DNA from: Mansonella perstans
Taxonomy: Eukaryota > Nematoda > Chromadorea > Rhabditida > Onchocercidae
NCBI GenBank assembly: GCA_037074765.1
Contig: JBAMDO010000003.1
Coordinates: forward strand, 186,001 to 250,000
DNA: 64,000 nt
Direction: 5' to 3'
Position 1 is the first letter of the stretch. The number at the start of each line of letters is the position of its first letter. A model generated the notes under the pieces. That model worked only from the letters and a program-made list of their open reading frames with translations. It did not search any database and was not told the origin of the DNA. The position numbers were made by a program, and so were the translations under genes. Positions 35,729 to 47,600 of the stretch are shown in pieces.

Positions 35729-38700
35729 TAAAATTTGCTAGAAATTCCAAATGATTTTTTAAATTTTTCAAATGAAATGATGCAATATTTGAAATACATC
35801 CTAAAAAGCATAAAATATATGGAAATTGATGAAATACATAGATGCAAAGATAGTAGTGAAAGTTTTTTTTTTAGAAAAATGAAAAATGATTGAGAACTTA
35901 TTATTGTACCAATAAGTATAAATTACTCGTAACTGCTTCATTATGAATGTATCAGAAATGTTAAGAGAAATATTGACAAAGTATTCTAGCCTATTTTAAA
36001 TAGATTCAACAAGTACTTCATCCCAATGTATTTCATTTCCTTTTGTTTCAAAACAATATGAAAAGTGATTAGAGTAACTTTGAATTCAGCAATACTCTTT
36101 GTTTGTTCATATGGGAAGAAAATTCCTTGTCGGAAAATAGCGCAGAGATGTCATTAAAAATAAGCTCTATCAGATTAGATTTCCGCCCAACCAATTTGTT
36201 AAATTCTACAAAGATTTTTGCCTATCTTTTAGAACAATTTTTTTTTTTACTACGAAAATGTAAGTCAAATAATAGCACTGAAAAAACTTTCGTAACACTG
36301 AAATTTGAATGACTTAATTTGAAAGAAGGGCAATACTATTTTTAGATTTTTAAATAGATTTCAGAGAAGTTTATTTCTAAATAAATTGCAGAGATTTCAG
36401 AGAAAAGACAAATTTGGTTTTTAACATCGCTAAATTAAATATTTAAAAAACTAGTTTTTTTTCTTTTTAGTTTACGAAAAATAATTACAAATAGTTTGTT
36501 ATCTTTGCAGAATAAAATAAGTGGAGAGCTGAAATCTGGTTCCTTTGAATATTTAATTTTCTTAAGTAATTATGTACGTATGTACGTACTTATCTTCCTC
36601 ACCTATTTTTGATGTTCGATTAAGAATTGAGGAAAACGAACTGTAGCAGGACAAGAAAACAGGATCGTTTACATACTTTTACAAGTATTAGTGACATAGC
36701 TTAATATTAATGATACTATTAGTGATACAAATAAAGTAAACCACAACCACCGATTGCGCTATCGAAGTATAAAAACCACAATTTTCTTCTCATAAATTAC
36801 TAATTGTTCGGCTATTGTTGAAGAAAATGCTAGAATCCATAGGTTCTAGAAATTATAGTTCTAGAAATTATATGCGCTAAGTTCTAACTGAAATGGTCTT
36901 TAAGAATACTGCCTCTTAATCAATTAATTAAATAGAAACTTCCTTCAATTGTTTGGACGAAAATTGCTTTTTTATTTAGCAATAGTAAAGATAATTCGCA
37001 TTTCAGGAAATAAATATAAGTGAGCGTTTCATTAACCTGCATTCATTCGTATTATTTTCCAGAAATGTTAGATGCTAATCCAGGTGATGGAAGAGAATAC
37101 ATTTGTCGAAGCCATTAAATCTCATTGGACTTGCAGATAAACATATTATAATGCAATATTCAATATATTTCTTATTTCAATAAGTTTGCAACCTAACTTT
37201 TTAAATGCTAAATTAAAACAGAAATATGATGCCAAACGAAATTATTATTTGTTTTGTATTGTTGAGAAATTTGACCTAATTCATTAACTTATTAATTTTA
37301 ACAATGGGAAGATATGAAATACAGTCTTTTTTAATAGTTACAAAAATATTTCATGTTGAAATTGCGATTGTAAAGTTCGAATCAGCATGCTATTATCGGA
37401 ACTGGAATTGAAAATATGACAGGGAAAGGAATTAATTTAGTTATTTCAAAAATAACATTTTGAAAATTATTCAACTTTCAGCAAAGTAAGACGAAATTGA
37501 TTAGTTAACAAGAGCAAATTAATGAAACAACATTTTTTTTTTTTCTCGTAAAGTTTGCACTTCAGAATACGGATTTCAATATAATTGATTTCTAATTTGG
37601 CGAAGTTATGCTTTGCTTTCTTCATTTACTATGGCCGACATTTCAAGTACATTTTAAGTAGGCTCTGGAAGAAAAATTCACAAAAACAAATAGAATTTCA
37701 AATTATGATAAGCGAAACTCAACCAATTATCAATGGTGATGAATTGGATCGGTAGTAATAATCATTCTAAATCACGGGTTAATTTATTTCTTTCACATTA
37801 ATTCAGATGATCCTATAATAAGCTTGACAATAATGTCCTCATGTTTATATCATGGCTATTGAATTTGACGTGGCAGCGATATTTTAATCTATGATTCAAA
37901 GATATGAACAGAAGTAATTGCTAATTATCCAAACTTCTGATCAACAATAGTTCTAATTGCTTGCTAAATTACTCTCAACTTTCAGTCTTTTCGAAATGCT
38001 CTCCAGGATGTCCTTAAAAAAACTTTATGAGGGGAAATTAGTATGGTCATTTTCGAATCCGTCAATTGATTGAATACTAAAATCATAGCATTAATTTTAT
38101 TTTTGTTATTCAAATTAACGACACATCCTGAATTATTAAGATCTAATAAATGATGCATTAAATGAAGTCATTATGCAGAAAAATGTATGCACAGAATTAG
38201 TTATCGATTTGAGGAATATAAAATATTTGTAATTAAAAAATAAATTTTGTCACTTAAAATAAATAGGCATACGAAGGAATTTTCGGCTTAAACAGTAAAA
38301 AATAGGAATACTTATGTGGAAAAAGAAATAAATTTCTAGAAATTAAGGAAAAATGATAGCAACGAAAAAAAAGGAGTGTAGAAAGGAAAGAGAAGGGATT
38401 TGTGGGATGGAAATAGAATTTTGAATTGCCTCTCTCTTTCGATAGCTAAAGAAGTTTAGTTACTAAAATCTGCTCAATAGTCAAAACCATCTTGCCAGCT
38501 TTTTCAAGAAGTGATAAATATCATCATTTTTTCTTTCATTATTATCCATTCTCGCTATTTATTTCTCTTTCCCATAATGCAAAGTTTTTTTTTCAAAAAA
38601 AAACGCTGAAAAAAATATTACATATTGAATTAATCCTTGCAAGCATATATATATTAACTGACCCGTCAACATGAAGTTATCATAATGAAGAGAATCTTGT

Positions 38701-38879
38701 AAAATATACATGAACAAATAAAATCCCTTCTAGAGATTTTTATTTATCATTTTACTGGTGATAAATATTCGGAAATTTCACTATAGCTTCTACTTCAAAT
38801 AACACTTGAAATTTCTGAAAATACGGATCGAACAATAGAATATATTACTGGGTCCTTTTAAATTTTTGAATTATTTTAA
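35729..38879. other. Long intergenic region
   Basis: AT-rich, with no exon I can support. The plus frame at 36103-36312 and other short frames lack codon bias and splice partners. A short palindromic GTACGT run occurs near 36572-36588. Confidence 0.45.
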
Positions 38880-39061
38880 ATGTGATTGAAATTTCAGCAA
38901 ATATATTTTTACATTTCCGAAAATTCTCACTTCATCATCTTTGTTTTTTCCTTCTGAAGATGATTTCAGGATACTACAGCACCATGCAACAAACAATATG
39001 GAATTCTGAATGCAACAATCACTGATGGAAATGATGAAAACTGGAAAGTGATAACGAATGT
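38880..39061 (+). pseudogene. Degenerate copy of exon 5 (and preceding intron end) of the secreted 8-Cys gene
   Basis: This block aligns to about 34719-34888. Both begin GATTGAAATTTCAGCAAATA, continue through TATTTTTACAT, and reach ATGATTTCA after an acceptor (TTCTGAAG here, TTCCATAG in the gene). Later shared words include ATATG, AATGGAATTCT and CAACAATCA. In this copy the Cys codons are changed, indels shift the frame and a TGA falls after about 21 codons. It is an unprocessed fragment, since intron sequence is included. Confidence 0.8.
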
Positions 39062-39693
39062 ATGAAATCACACGTAAATAGAAGTTAATGAAAATATTAA
39101 AACGTTTTTTTCTGTGAATGAAGAGAGACTTGTAGAGCTAATTACAAGCGAAACGAGCAAAAGTTACTCTTGCCTTTTTTTAAATATTTATGAATGAACA
39201 ATCAGCTTCATCATGAATGTATTGATGTTAAAGAAACTTCTGAAAACATCGTAAAACATTCAAAATATAAAGCCCGGAACTATTGGTATTATCATCCAAT
39301 TATTAGATCGACAGCTCTGCTAAAATCGAAATTTCAATTCCGTAAAATACAGACGACTATATACTCTTCAATATAACAGCTTCTTTATTCTAGAAGATTT
39401 ATGCCATTTTCTCTTGAATATCTTTTTGAACCTGCAAAACCTTTAAGAATTCGGAAAATGAAAAAATTCAGCTTCGACAAAGATAGCTGCTTTGTGCATA
39501 TGCAAATAACAAAAATTATCCAATCTTTTCTGATTGCCATAATTTCATGAGTTAGCGGTTTGAGATCAAAGCCACATAAACTGACATTCGGAAATAACAA
39601 AACAGATATCTATATTTTTCCTACAAACATCAACCTACCCTCTTCATGAAAATGTTGCATAAAATTAGATTCTCCAAATTATAAATAAGTATC
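39062..39693. other. Intergenic, 3' flank of MED29
   Basis: No gene supported. Frames at 39194-39376 (+) and 39385-39600 (-) have no splice or family support. Confidence 0.45.
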
Positions 39694-42431
39694 CTAAAAA
39701 CTAACGATTTTCGCAGCATTCATTCGTTCCATTGTAGTGTTGAGATTCTTCAAAGTACGGGTGATCGCATTTCGTACCCTTGTCGTTGATTCCACGTAAC
39801 CTTGCGCATACTGCGAATAATTCACGTTCGCCATTTCACCAACTATTTTCAGTTCACCAGCAAACATTTTATCGAATTTGGCACTCTGCTTCTGAGCTTC
39901 TTGCACAACCATCTTTGGAAATTGGCCAAAGATAAATTAATTTTATTATAACTGCAACTTCCTGACGGGATTACTTAGAAAAATTATAAATAACAGTACA
40001 ATAAGGTTTCACAGATCCCCTAAGAACTTCTAAAAAAAATTAATATTTTTTTTTAATTTTAACCATTTGCTACCTGTTTATCAATGTCAACTATATGAAT
40101 ACATAAACGGTTTTTCAATTCTCTTGCATTTCTTTTAAATCCTTTTATTCGTACTAATTTTCTACCATATTTTTTTTAATTTTAACCATTTGCTACCTGT
40201 TTGTCAATGTCAACTATATGCAATAAATTCACAAATTATTAACAAAACTTACAATATGATTTTCAATTTGATCGCAGGTTCCGAGGAAATAATCAAATGA
40301 ATTGATATATGCTTCGTTCGGATTCAAAATCTTTTTTTCCATATTTTCTACCGATTTCGGTTCATCTAAGGACTTCACCGAACTTGGATTTGCAGAGAGC
40401 GGGTTCACGGATTGCGGATTAACTGACTGAGGATTAACAGACATTGGATTATGCGTCACACTGCCGGATCCATCTTGCTGTTGCCGTAAATTTGAAGGCC
40501 GTACCACTTCAGCAGCTGTTTTGCTCCATTCCTTCAAAAAAAAAGAAAAAAAAAATTAAATTCAAATACCAAGTAAGAGGAAAAAATGTTATTTTTCGGA
40601 AAAGTTATATAAATGATGGAAAATTAGCAGAGATACTCAGATTAAACAGCCAAAGAAAAATCTGAGAAATTTTGAGATTGGAATTCAACAATAGCGTTCT
40701 AGAAAAACGGTAAAATCGACAAATCAAAAATTATTTTGCGCAATTTATTTGCAAAATTATTGTCTTACCTGAAGTGAATACCGAAGATCCCGCAGTAACA
40801 GGTTCCTGGCTAATGATACCGGATCTGGTGGTATTATCGTAGGTGATGATATAGTATCCTGGGCTGTAATAGACTGTACGGATGATGGCGCTTGTTGAGG
40901 GGTTGCAGGTGTAGAAACCTGCTGCGATGATGGATTTAAGTTTGAGATAGCATTTAGAGGTGTTTGAGGGTTATTTGACGGCGGTCCACCAGTTGAGGAT
41001 GGTCTGCCTGGTGTTCCTTGCTGCTGGAAAACGAGAACTGCCATCAAACAAACATCAAAAGTACAAGAATTTCCAGAAGTATTTTTTTAATGGAATACTT
41101 CTTCAAAAATTCCAATAGAAACATAAATAATTCAAAAAACCTACTGCAATTCCCTGTGGACCAGGTGCAACAGCTGGACTTCGTGCTTGTCCATTCACGA
41201 AATTTGGATGTGACATTCCTTGCTGCTTAAAATTTTTGGATAAAATTGCACAAAAAAAGATCGTGAAAAATCCAACTGATAAAAAACTAAAAAGTTTCCA
41301 ACGAGGACAAAAAAGAACATCACATAATTGTCCATGTTGAATCAGTGATGAGGAGAATAAAACACTTGTGTAATATGAAAAAAAAAAAAAAAAAAATTGA
41401 ACCAGTAATGTTATGCCAACAACAAATTAAAGCAGAGGACATAAATCATCTATCGACAATTTAACAAACTAAAACTGATCAAAATTTAGTAAATTTTTAT
41501 TTATATGAATCTAGCCCGAATTGAAGAATCATTCATTCCTGTTAGCTAATTTATTTCACGTTACATGATTACCTTTAGATTGCAATTCCAAGCATAAGTT
41601 CATGTTTTAACTAAACATTCAATTAAAAAGGTCTTAATAAAATATGAATTTCACCTGAATGTACGCTTGTTGTGGTGACATTTGAACTTGCTGCATTTGC
41701 ATTTGCACACCCATATGTGTATTCATGATTTGTTGACCGATATGAGCCTGTGATGGCATCATTTGTGGTTGAGTAGCGTTGATTATACCTTGTGGATAGC
41801 CAGCCTGTGAAACCATTATACCCTGAGGCTAAAATATAAAAAGGAATGGAAACTTAGTTCATAGCATAATTACAAAATAGAAAATATAATGGCTATCTCA
41901 AAATAACGATGTAATTATCAAAGCCTATGATTATATAACTATGTAATTATCAAAGCCTATGATTAAGTGCAAAATTAATACTAATTACAAGCAAAACACT
42001 ACCTGAAAATTTCCAAACCTACTAATAATACTACATTATATAGCAGTAAAATTTCGTTCATTTCCTCTTTCTCTCCTTTTCTACAATATTTCAAAAATTA
42101 AAAGAACTTATTTTATAAATGAGCAATTTGAAAAAGGAAAAGCTTTGTTTCTTTTTGAAGAAATAAAGCTTAATTTTGAAGCAAATAATTATTCTAGTTT
42201 ATAGTTTACATAGAAATTTAAAAAATTTTTAAAAAAATTGATAAATGCAAGAGGAGAAAAGTTATTCATCAATTAGCACAATGAAATATAATAAGAAGCT
42301 AATGAAAATAATAAATGAAAGCAAACTGTGTTCATCATTTGTTGCGAAGTAATGACCATTCCAGGATGTGACATCATTGCATTCAATTGTCCAGCACTTA
42401 CAGATCGTGGCATTGACTGATGGCCGTACAT
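39694..42431 (-). CDS. mdt-29: Mediator complex subunit 29 (intersex family)
   Basis: Minus-strand exons: 42431-42327, 41828-41655, 41225-41145, 41023-40769, 40531-40253, 39912-39694, all phase 0; 370 residues. The first 200 residues are Gln/Met/Pro/Ser-rich (for example MQMQQVQMSPQQAYIQ). The Med29-like region spans about 185-360: DPVSLARNLLLRDLRYSL, then INSFDYFLGTCDQIENHI, then VNYSQYAQGYVESTTRVRNA. These align with human MED29 landmarks (CDQLE and the YPQY segment), though ours is longer because of the N-terminal extension. An Asn-Pro repeat (NPMSVNPQSVNPQSVNPLSA) at 233-252 interrupts the domain. MED29 is a tail-region subunit of the nuclear Mediator that bridges activators and RNA polymerase II. 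A TTTCAG acceptor 28 bases before the ATG may receive a spliced leader. The gene is divergent from TTC17. Confidence 0.85.
40047..40220. repeat. Dispersed direct repeat inside a mdt-29 intron
   Basis: Two near-identical 50-bp segments (about 40047-40097 and 40169-40220), each containing AACCATTTGCTACCTGTTT and TCAATGTCAACTATATG, lie about 120 bp apart in the last intron. Confidence 0.8.
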
Positions 42432-42459
42432 TATTATTGTTTATAAATTCGAATTTACC

Positions 42460-43149
42460 TGAAATTAACAAAAATTTAACTGAAGAGTTCAAATTTTTTT
42501 TTTTTTTTTTTTGTCTCAATGAGAGAAATTTCGCATTTGAAAAGTTAACAATTAAACTAGTTAGATTTTAATTAGATATTTAATTCATTAATTCTAGCTT
42601 GTTAACTTTTTAAATGAATAATTTCGGCTATCTGGAATTAAGCTGTACAAAAATTCCGCTTGCTTGTTTATTTATATTTACCCATAATTCTTTTCAGATA
42701 TACTATTATAAATTTCAATTTATTCCTTTCAATCATTTGTTCTCTATAAGGAAATGATTACTTTCACAAATAACACGTAATGAACTTATTACGCCAAATA
42801 GTAGAAATAATAAAATCTTCGCAATACAGTACGTGTCACGTATAACTATCACGTGGCTATGAATCCATCACTATCATATAATTTAATGCTAATTACTCTT
42901 ATATAATAACGTACTAATTATTTTCATATTAGCTACGTAATAAAATCGTAATGCAATAAGTTATCATCACTTCAAATGCATTTTACACTTCAAAATATTT
43001 TAGAATTCTCGAAATTAACTTAATTTTTTACAAATAATAATACTTGCACAGAAAGTTTTTGTTAGATACAAAAATTTCAACAATAATTAACTTTTGAGAA
43101 TTTCTTCAATAACAATAACCGTTAACATAATGTTCAGTCAAAAATAACA
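42460..43149. other. Intergenic region between divergent mdt-29 and TTC17 genes, proximal part
   Basis: AT-rich sequence with a T tract near 42496-42513. The plus frame at 42368-42571 overlaps exon 1 of the minus-strand gene. ACGT-type sites (CAGTACGTGTCACG, TATCACGTGG) around 42828-42856 include an E-box CACGTG and could be promoter elements; this is inference. Confidence 0.35.
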
Positions 43150-43332
43150 ACAATCTGATAACAATAATAACAACTGGATAAGGTCAACATTGATAATAAC
43201 AACTGCATAAGGTCAACATTGATAATAACAACTGCATAAGGTCAACATTAATAATAACAACTGCATAAGGTCAACATTAATAATAACAACTGCATAAGGT
43301 CAACATTGATAATAACAACTGTATAAGGTCAT
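43150..43332. repeat. Minisatellite, 29-bp unit, five to six copies
   Basis: Unit ATAAGGTCAACATTGATAAT followed by AACAACTGC. Copies start near 43178, 43207, 43236, 43265 and 43294, with a partial one at 43323. Copies differ at one G/A position. Confidence 0.9.
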
Positions 43333-43749
43333 CGACCTAATAAAAACTATTTAATTCCCAAAACAAAGCTAACTTAATCAATAACTTTGCATTTTGGCGT
43401 AAATAAGACCTAAAAGCTGGGTGATAATCAGACGTTGTTTCACGTAATCAATTACCAATCAACTAATGTTCCACTAAAATAACCAACTTCAATAATAGTA
43501 ATTTAATCTTCAATGTACCTAATAAAAACAATTCAACATTCCAAACTAACCTAATAACAATTTAATGTTTCACCTAAAATTATCCAACCTAATAACAATA
43601 ATAAAAGAATAACAAACAACAGTGTCCTGTCTATGACGGGAATGACGGAATGAGTGGTTCGCGTCACCAAATACCTCACCAAAATTAAAAGTGGTATTTT
43701 ACGTAGTGTTTAGCGTAGAAGACGTCGTTGTTGAGAGTAAAACTTTACT

Positions 43750-44290
43750 GTTAATTGGCAGCTGTTTCTTTTCTCTCTCTATTATTTCATCTTTTTTTAC
43801 TTCTTTAAAATTTTTGATTTTTGTACTTTTTATTTACTTTTTTCTATTTTTACATTTCCATTTTTATTTACTTTTTTTCTATTTTTCCATTCTTTATATT
43901 TTTATTTTTTATCTTTTCCATTTATTTGTTTTATTTTCCATTTTCATTTTTTTCCCTTTTCCTTTTTTCATTTTTTCCTTTTTCTGTAATTTTTTATTTC
44001 TATGTTATTGTTTTTCTTTGTTAATTTTTATTTACTTACTTTTTGTTTACTCTTTTTCTTCTTTTTTATTTATGCTTTTCATTTTTCTAATTTTTCAATT
44101 TTTTTTTTAATTTAATTTTTTAATTTTTGCAATTCAAGAAACAGAAATATTTTCGTGTTTTGTGTTTCTTTTCTTTTAATTTATAATTTAATTTTTTTAT
44201 TCTCATTTTTCCATTATTTCTTTTCATTTATATTTTTTGTTTTGCCACTTTATTTTTTAATTTTCTTTTTTTTCTAATTATTTTTTATGT
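43750..44290. repeat. T-rich low-complexity tract
   Basis: About 540 bp made almost entirely of T with interspersed A, C and few G on the + strand, in an irregular TTTATTTTTC pattern. The long plus frame at 43691-44110 is mostly Phe/Leu/Ile because of this composition and I do not regard it as a gene. It lies upstream of TTC17. Confidence 0.8.
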
Positions 44291-44690
44291 TTAAAGAAAC
44301 ATAATGTAGCATACAAATGAAGTGACCTATGACATGTCCACTATTGGAAATCAGTCATTATCATATCTGTATAGTTATTATCAACAAAAAATAATAATAG
44401 TTGCATAATTACATCACTATTATTATTATATTCTATTAATTTTGGTATATCCTTACAAATATCTATGTTAAAATTGATACAATTAAACTAAAATTAATAG
44501 GTCATAAGTGAAAATTTGATTTTTTTAAAGATTTCAAATGACAAATGCGAAAAGTGTAATTTTATACACTTATTAAATTATAACTTTGAAAATATAACTT
44601 CGAGAAATTTAAATTATAACTTTGAGAAACAACTTTAATTAAACAAACCAATGATATATGTGATATTTTCAGATTTAATATAAAAAAGTT

Positions 44691-47600
44691 ATGATAGTAG
44701 GAATATGTGCTGGAACTTGTATTCTTTTCATACTTCTCATATTCTTATATGATGGATTATGCTTTACTCATTGGGTTGTTACTGATGATGGACTTAAGAT
44801 AAAATCTGTCGTAAGTTATATTTGTAAATTTTTTTTTAAAATAATTTTTAAATGATGATAAATGTTTCTAAATATTGAAAGAACTAAGAATTGGAAATTT
44901 TACCTGAAATGTCAAGATCATTTATATTAGAGTAATTAAATAATGGAATTTATACGGAAACTTTTTGATAATGGAATTCGAACAATCGTTACGTTTATTT
45001 TGCTCCTTTTCTCTTCTCATTTTTTTTTTAAAATAAAATTTCATATCTTCAAGTATTTGTTATTTCATTTCACTTTCTTTTATTGGGTAATTTTCAATTC
45101 AATTATTTTCTAAATTTTTCTCTGGAACATTATAAATGAAGAATTATTCATGAAATTTCAAAGCGGGAAAAGGCTGAAGCTTACATTTATTATATTATAT
45201 TTTAGTTATCAGTTTATTTATTATCATTTTATCAGTTTGGGAATTTTCATTTTCAGCCTGATTCACCATTTCATATGATACAACCACATTCGTTGGTACA
45301 GTTTTTGGACCAAGGGCGAAAATTGGACAGTATTGCATATTTGCAACAATTTATTGAAAAACATGAGGTTGATTTATTTCTCTATCTTTTGAAACATGTA
45401 AAATACTCAAGCATTTAACAGTCATAAATTTTGATTTTTGATTAATACTATTAAACAAATATTATTCAAATTTAACTCGTGATTTAATCAATTAAATAAA
45501 TTAAAGAGATAACATAGTTTATTTTTTTTTTTTTTTTTGCAGAAAAACATTCATGTACACGAAAATGCCGATGATCCAGAATTAGAAATGAAAATTCGTA
45601 AAACTGATAAAGATTGTATAATGGGCGGATTTATGTCCACTAACAAAGATGCTTTCTTATTAGCTTATGCTCTAGGAAAATTGGTTGACGAGTGAGTATG
45701 TTAAAATTTCCTCTGAATAATATTTGTATTCTAATAATAGATATTATGCTAATTTTTGCCGTGACTTAGACTAGCATTTATGTTATATCGTATGTATCAC
45801 AATAAGCAAATTCGAACTTGCTTATTAATGAAAAAGTTTAAAATTGATTTTAAACTATTTTAGTTTAGTTTTTATGCCTTCGATTATTAACATGAAAGGA
45901 GAGAAATAGATAAATGTATTATTCGTCCATTTAACAAACTATTTGAAAATTCTGTCTACATAAATTTTGATTTTATTCAATTATTTACAGCATGAAAATT
46001 TCAGCTTGGAAGTTTTAACCACTATTGAATTCAGTGATGAAAAACAAAATCCAAGAATGGAACCATATTGTACATATGATTTACAGTTTAGTATGTATGC
46101 TTTCGAACATTTTGCGGTACGATATTAATGTTACAGCAATAAAAAAAAAATTGTATTAAATATTTTCTCTATCATTAATTTTTATTGATTCAACTGATGT
46201 CGACGAAGTTAAGAAAAAAGTTACGTATAAGTTAAGAAAAAAGTTACGTATACGTATTGTATGTACAAATTTTCATTTCAATTTACATTTTCAGTCTGTG
46301 CAACAGCGTGACAAACTAAAAATTATCCCCGAAGCAGCATTTCAAAAATTACTTCCGCCAAATTATTCAACCGCAGAATTTGGTAGCCATGTTGCGAAAG
46401 CATTAGGAATGGTCATTTTTCACTTTTCCATTTGTTCTATTGTTATGTGAATTTTTTTCGCATATTTTATTATCTAAATAGAATAGTTTTAGGAACCAAC
46501 TAGTGATTCGTTTTTGCGTCTAGCAGCTCTTTACTGGCGGATTAAAGGTGATGCTCCAAAAGCTATGGAATGCTTTCGACGTGCTCTTCACTTTACAACA
46601 AGGTAAGTCATTAAATCGAACCGTTTTTCTACTAATTAGCAAATGGAAAGAAGAGATTCCTGAAAGCTTGCTTTTATTGGAAATTAGTGGCACTGAAATG
46701 TTCTGTATTGAGTTCATCGTTTTTAGATGCACTGAAAATTTATAATTTTCATAACTGTTTAGGAAACAGATGAACTAGAGCGGAGAACTTGGGACTGGTC
46801 GATGATATTAAATTGGTTTTTGCTTAATAATTGTTATAATAAGTGTTTTTCTTTACTAATTCCCATATTTTGCAGAAAAATGGAGGCTCGTACTCTGTTT
46901 GATTTTGGGAATTTAATTCATCGTGCTGGTTATCCTTCGGATGCAGTTGTTCTTTATCAGGTTTGCACTTCTGTGTAGTTGAAGAAACATCCAAATAATA
47001 AACTTTATCTTAATTTATAATCATTCCAGTTGGCATTATTAAAACTTAGTGATGCTGTGATACATATGGCTCTCGCGGACGCGTATGCATTAGTGCAGAA
47101 CCGATCGGAAGCGATTGCGCAGTATGATATTGCTTTTTCATTAGATCCATCGATGAAAAATGCCCAAATAAAGGTGTGCTTTTGAATATTTTTTTGTGTC
47201 ATTAAACTAATCGGATATTTTTGTGCCGTCCGATGCGAATGCAATATTGGACCAGTAAGTTCTTACTAAGAAATGGTAAGTATATAAATGGGATAAATAG
47301 AATAGTCCGTGTCAGTTTTGACCTACATATTTATTCCTTTTGTTGTATGTGATAGAAATTAATCGATGGTATAGACCTATAATACTATTGCAGAATCTTT
47401 AAGGAAGATTTAATCAATTTACTGACGAGAATCAGTATAATGAAGTAATATTTAATTATTTTTAGGCAGCAGCACTAAAATGCGATCAAAAATTGATTAG
47501 TGCAATGGAGGAGCAGCACAGAAATTTGCTTGATACAATTAGAGAGAAGAATTTATATAATGAGAAGTACTAGAACTTTTGCTTCATAATTAATTGTTAT

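Noticed and set aside
43691..44110. 139-codon plus-strand reading frame
   Set aside because: Almost all Phe/Leu/Ile/Ser from a T-rich low-complexity tract; no splice signals or similarity.
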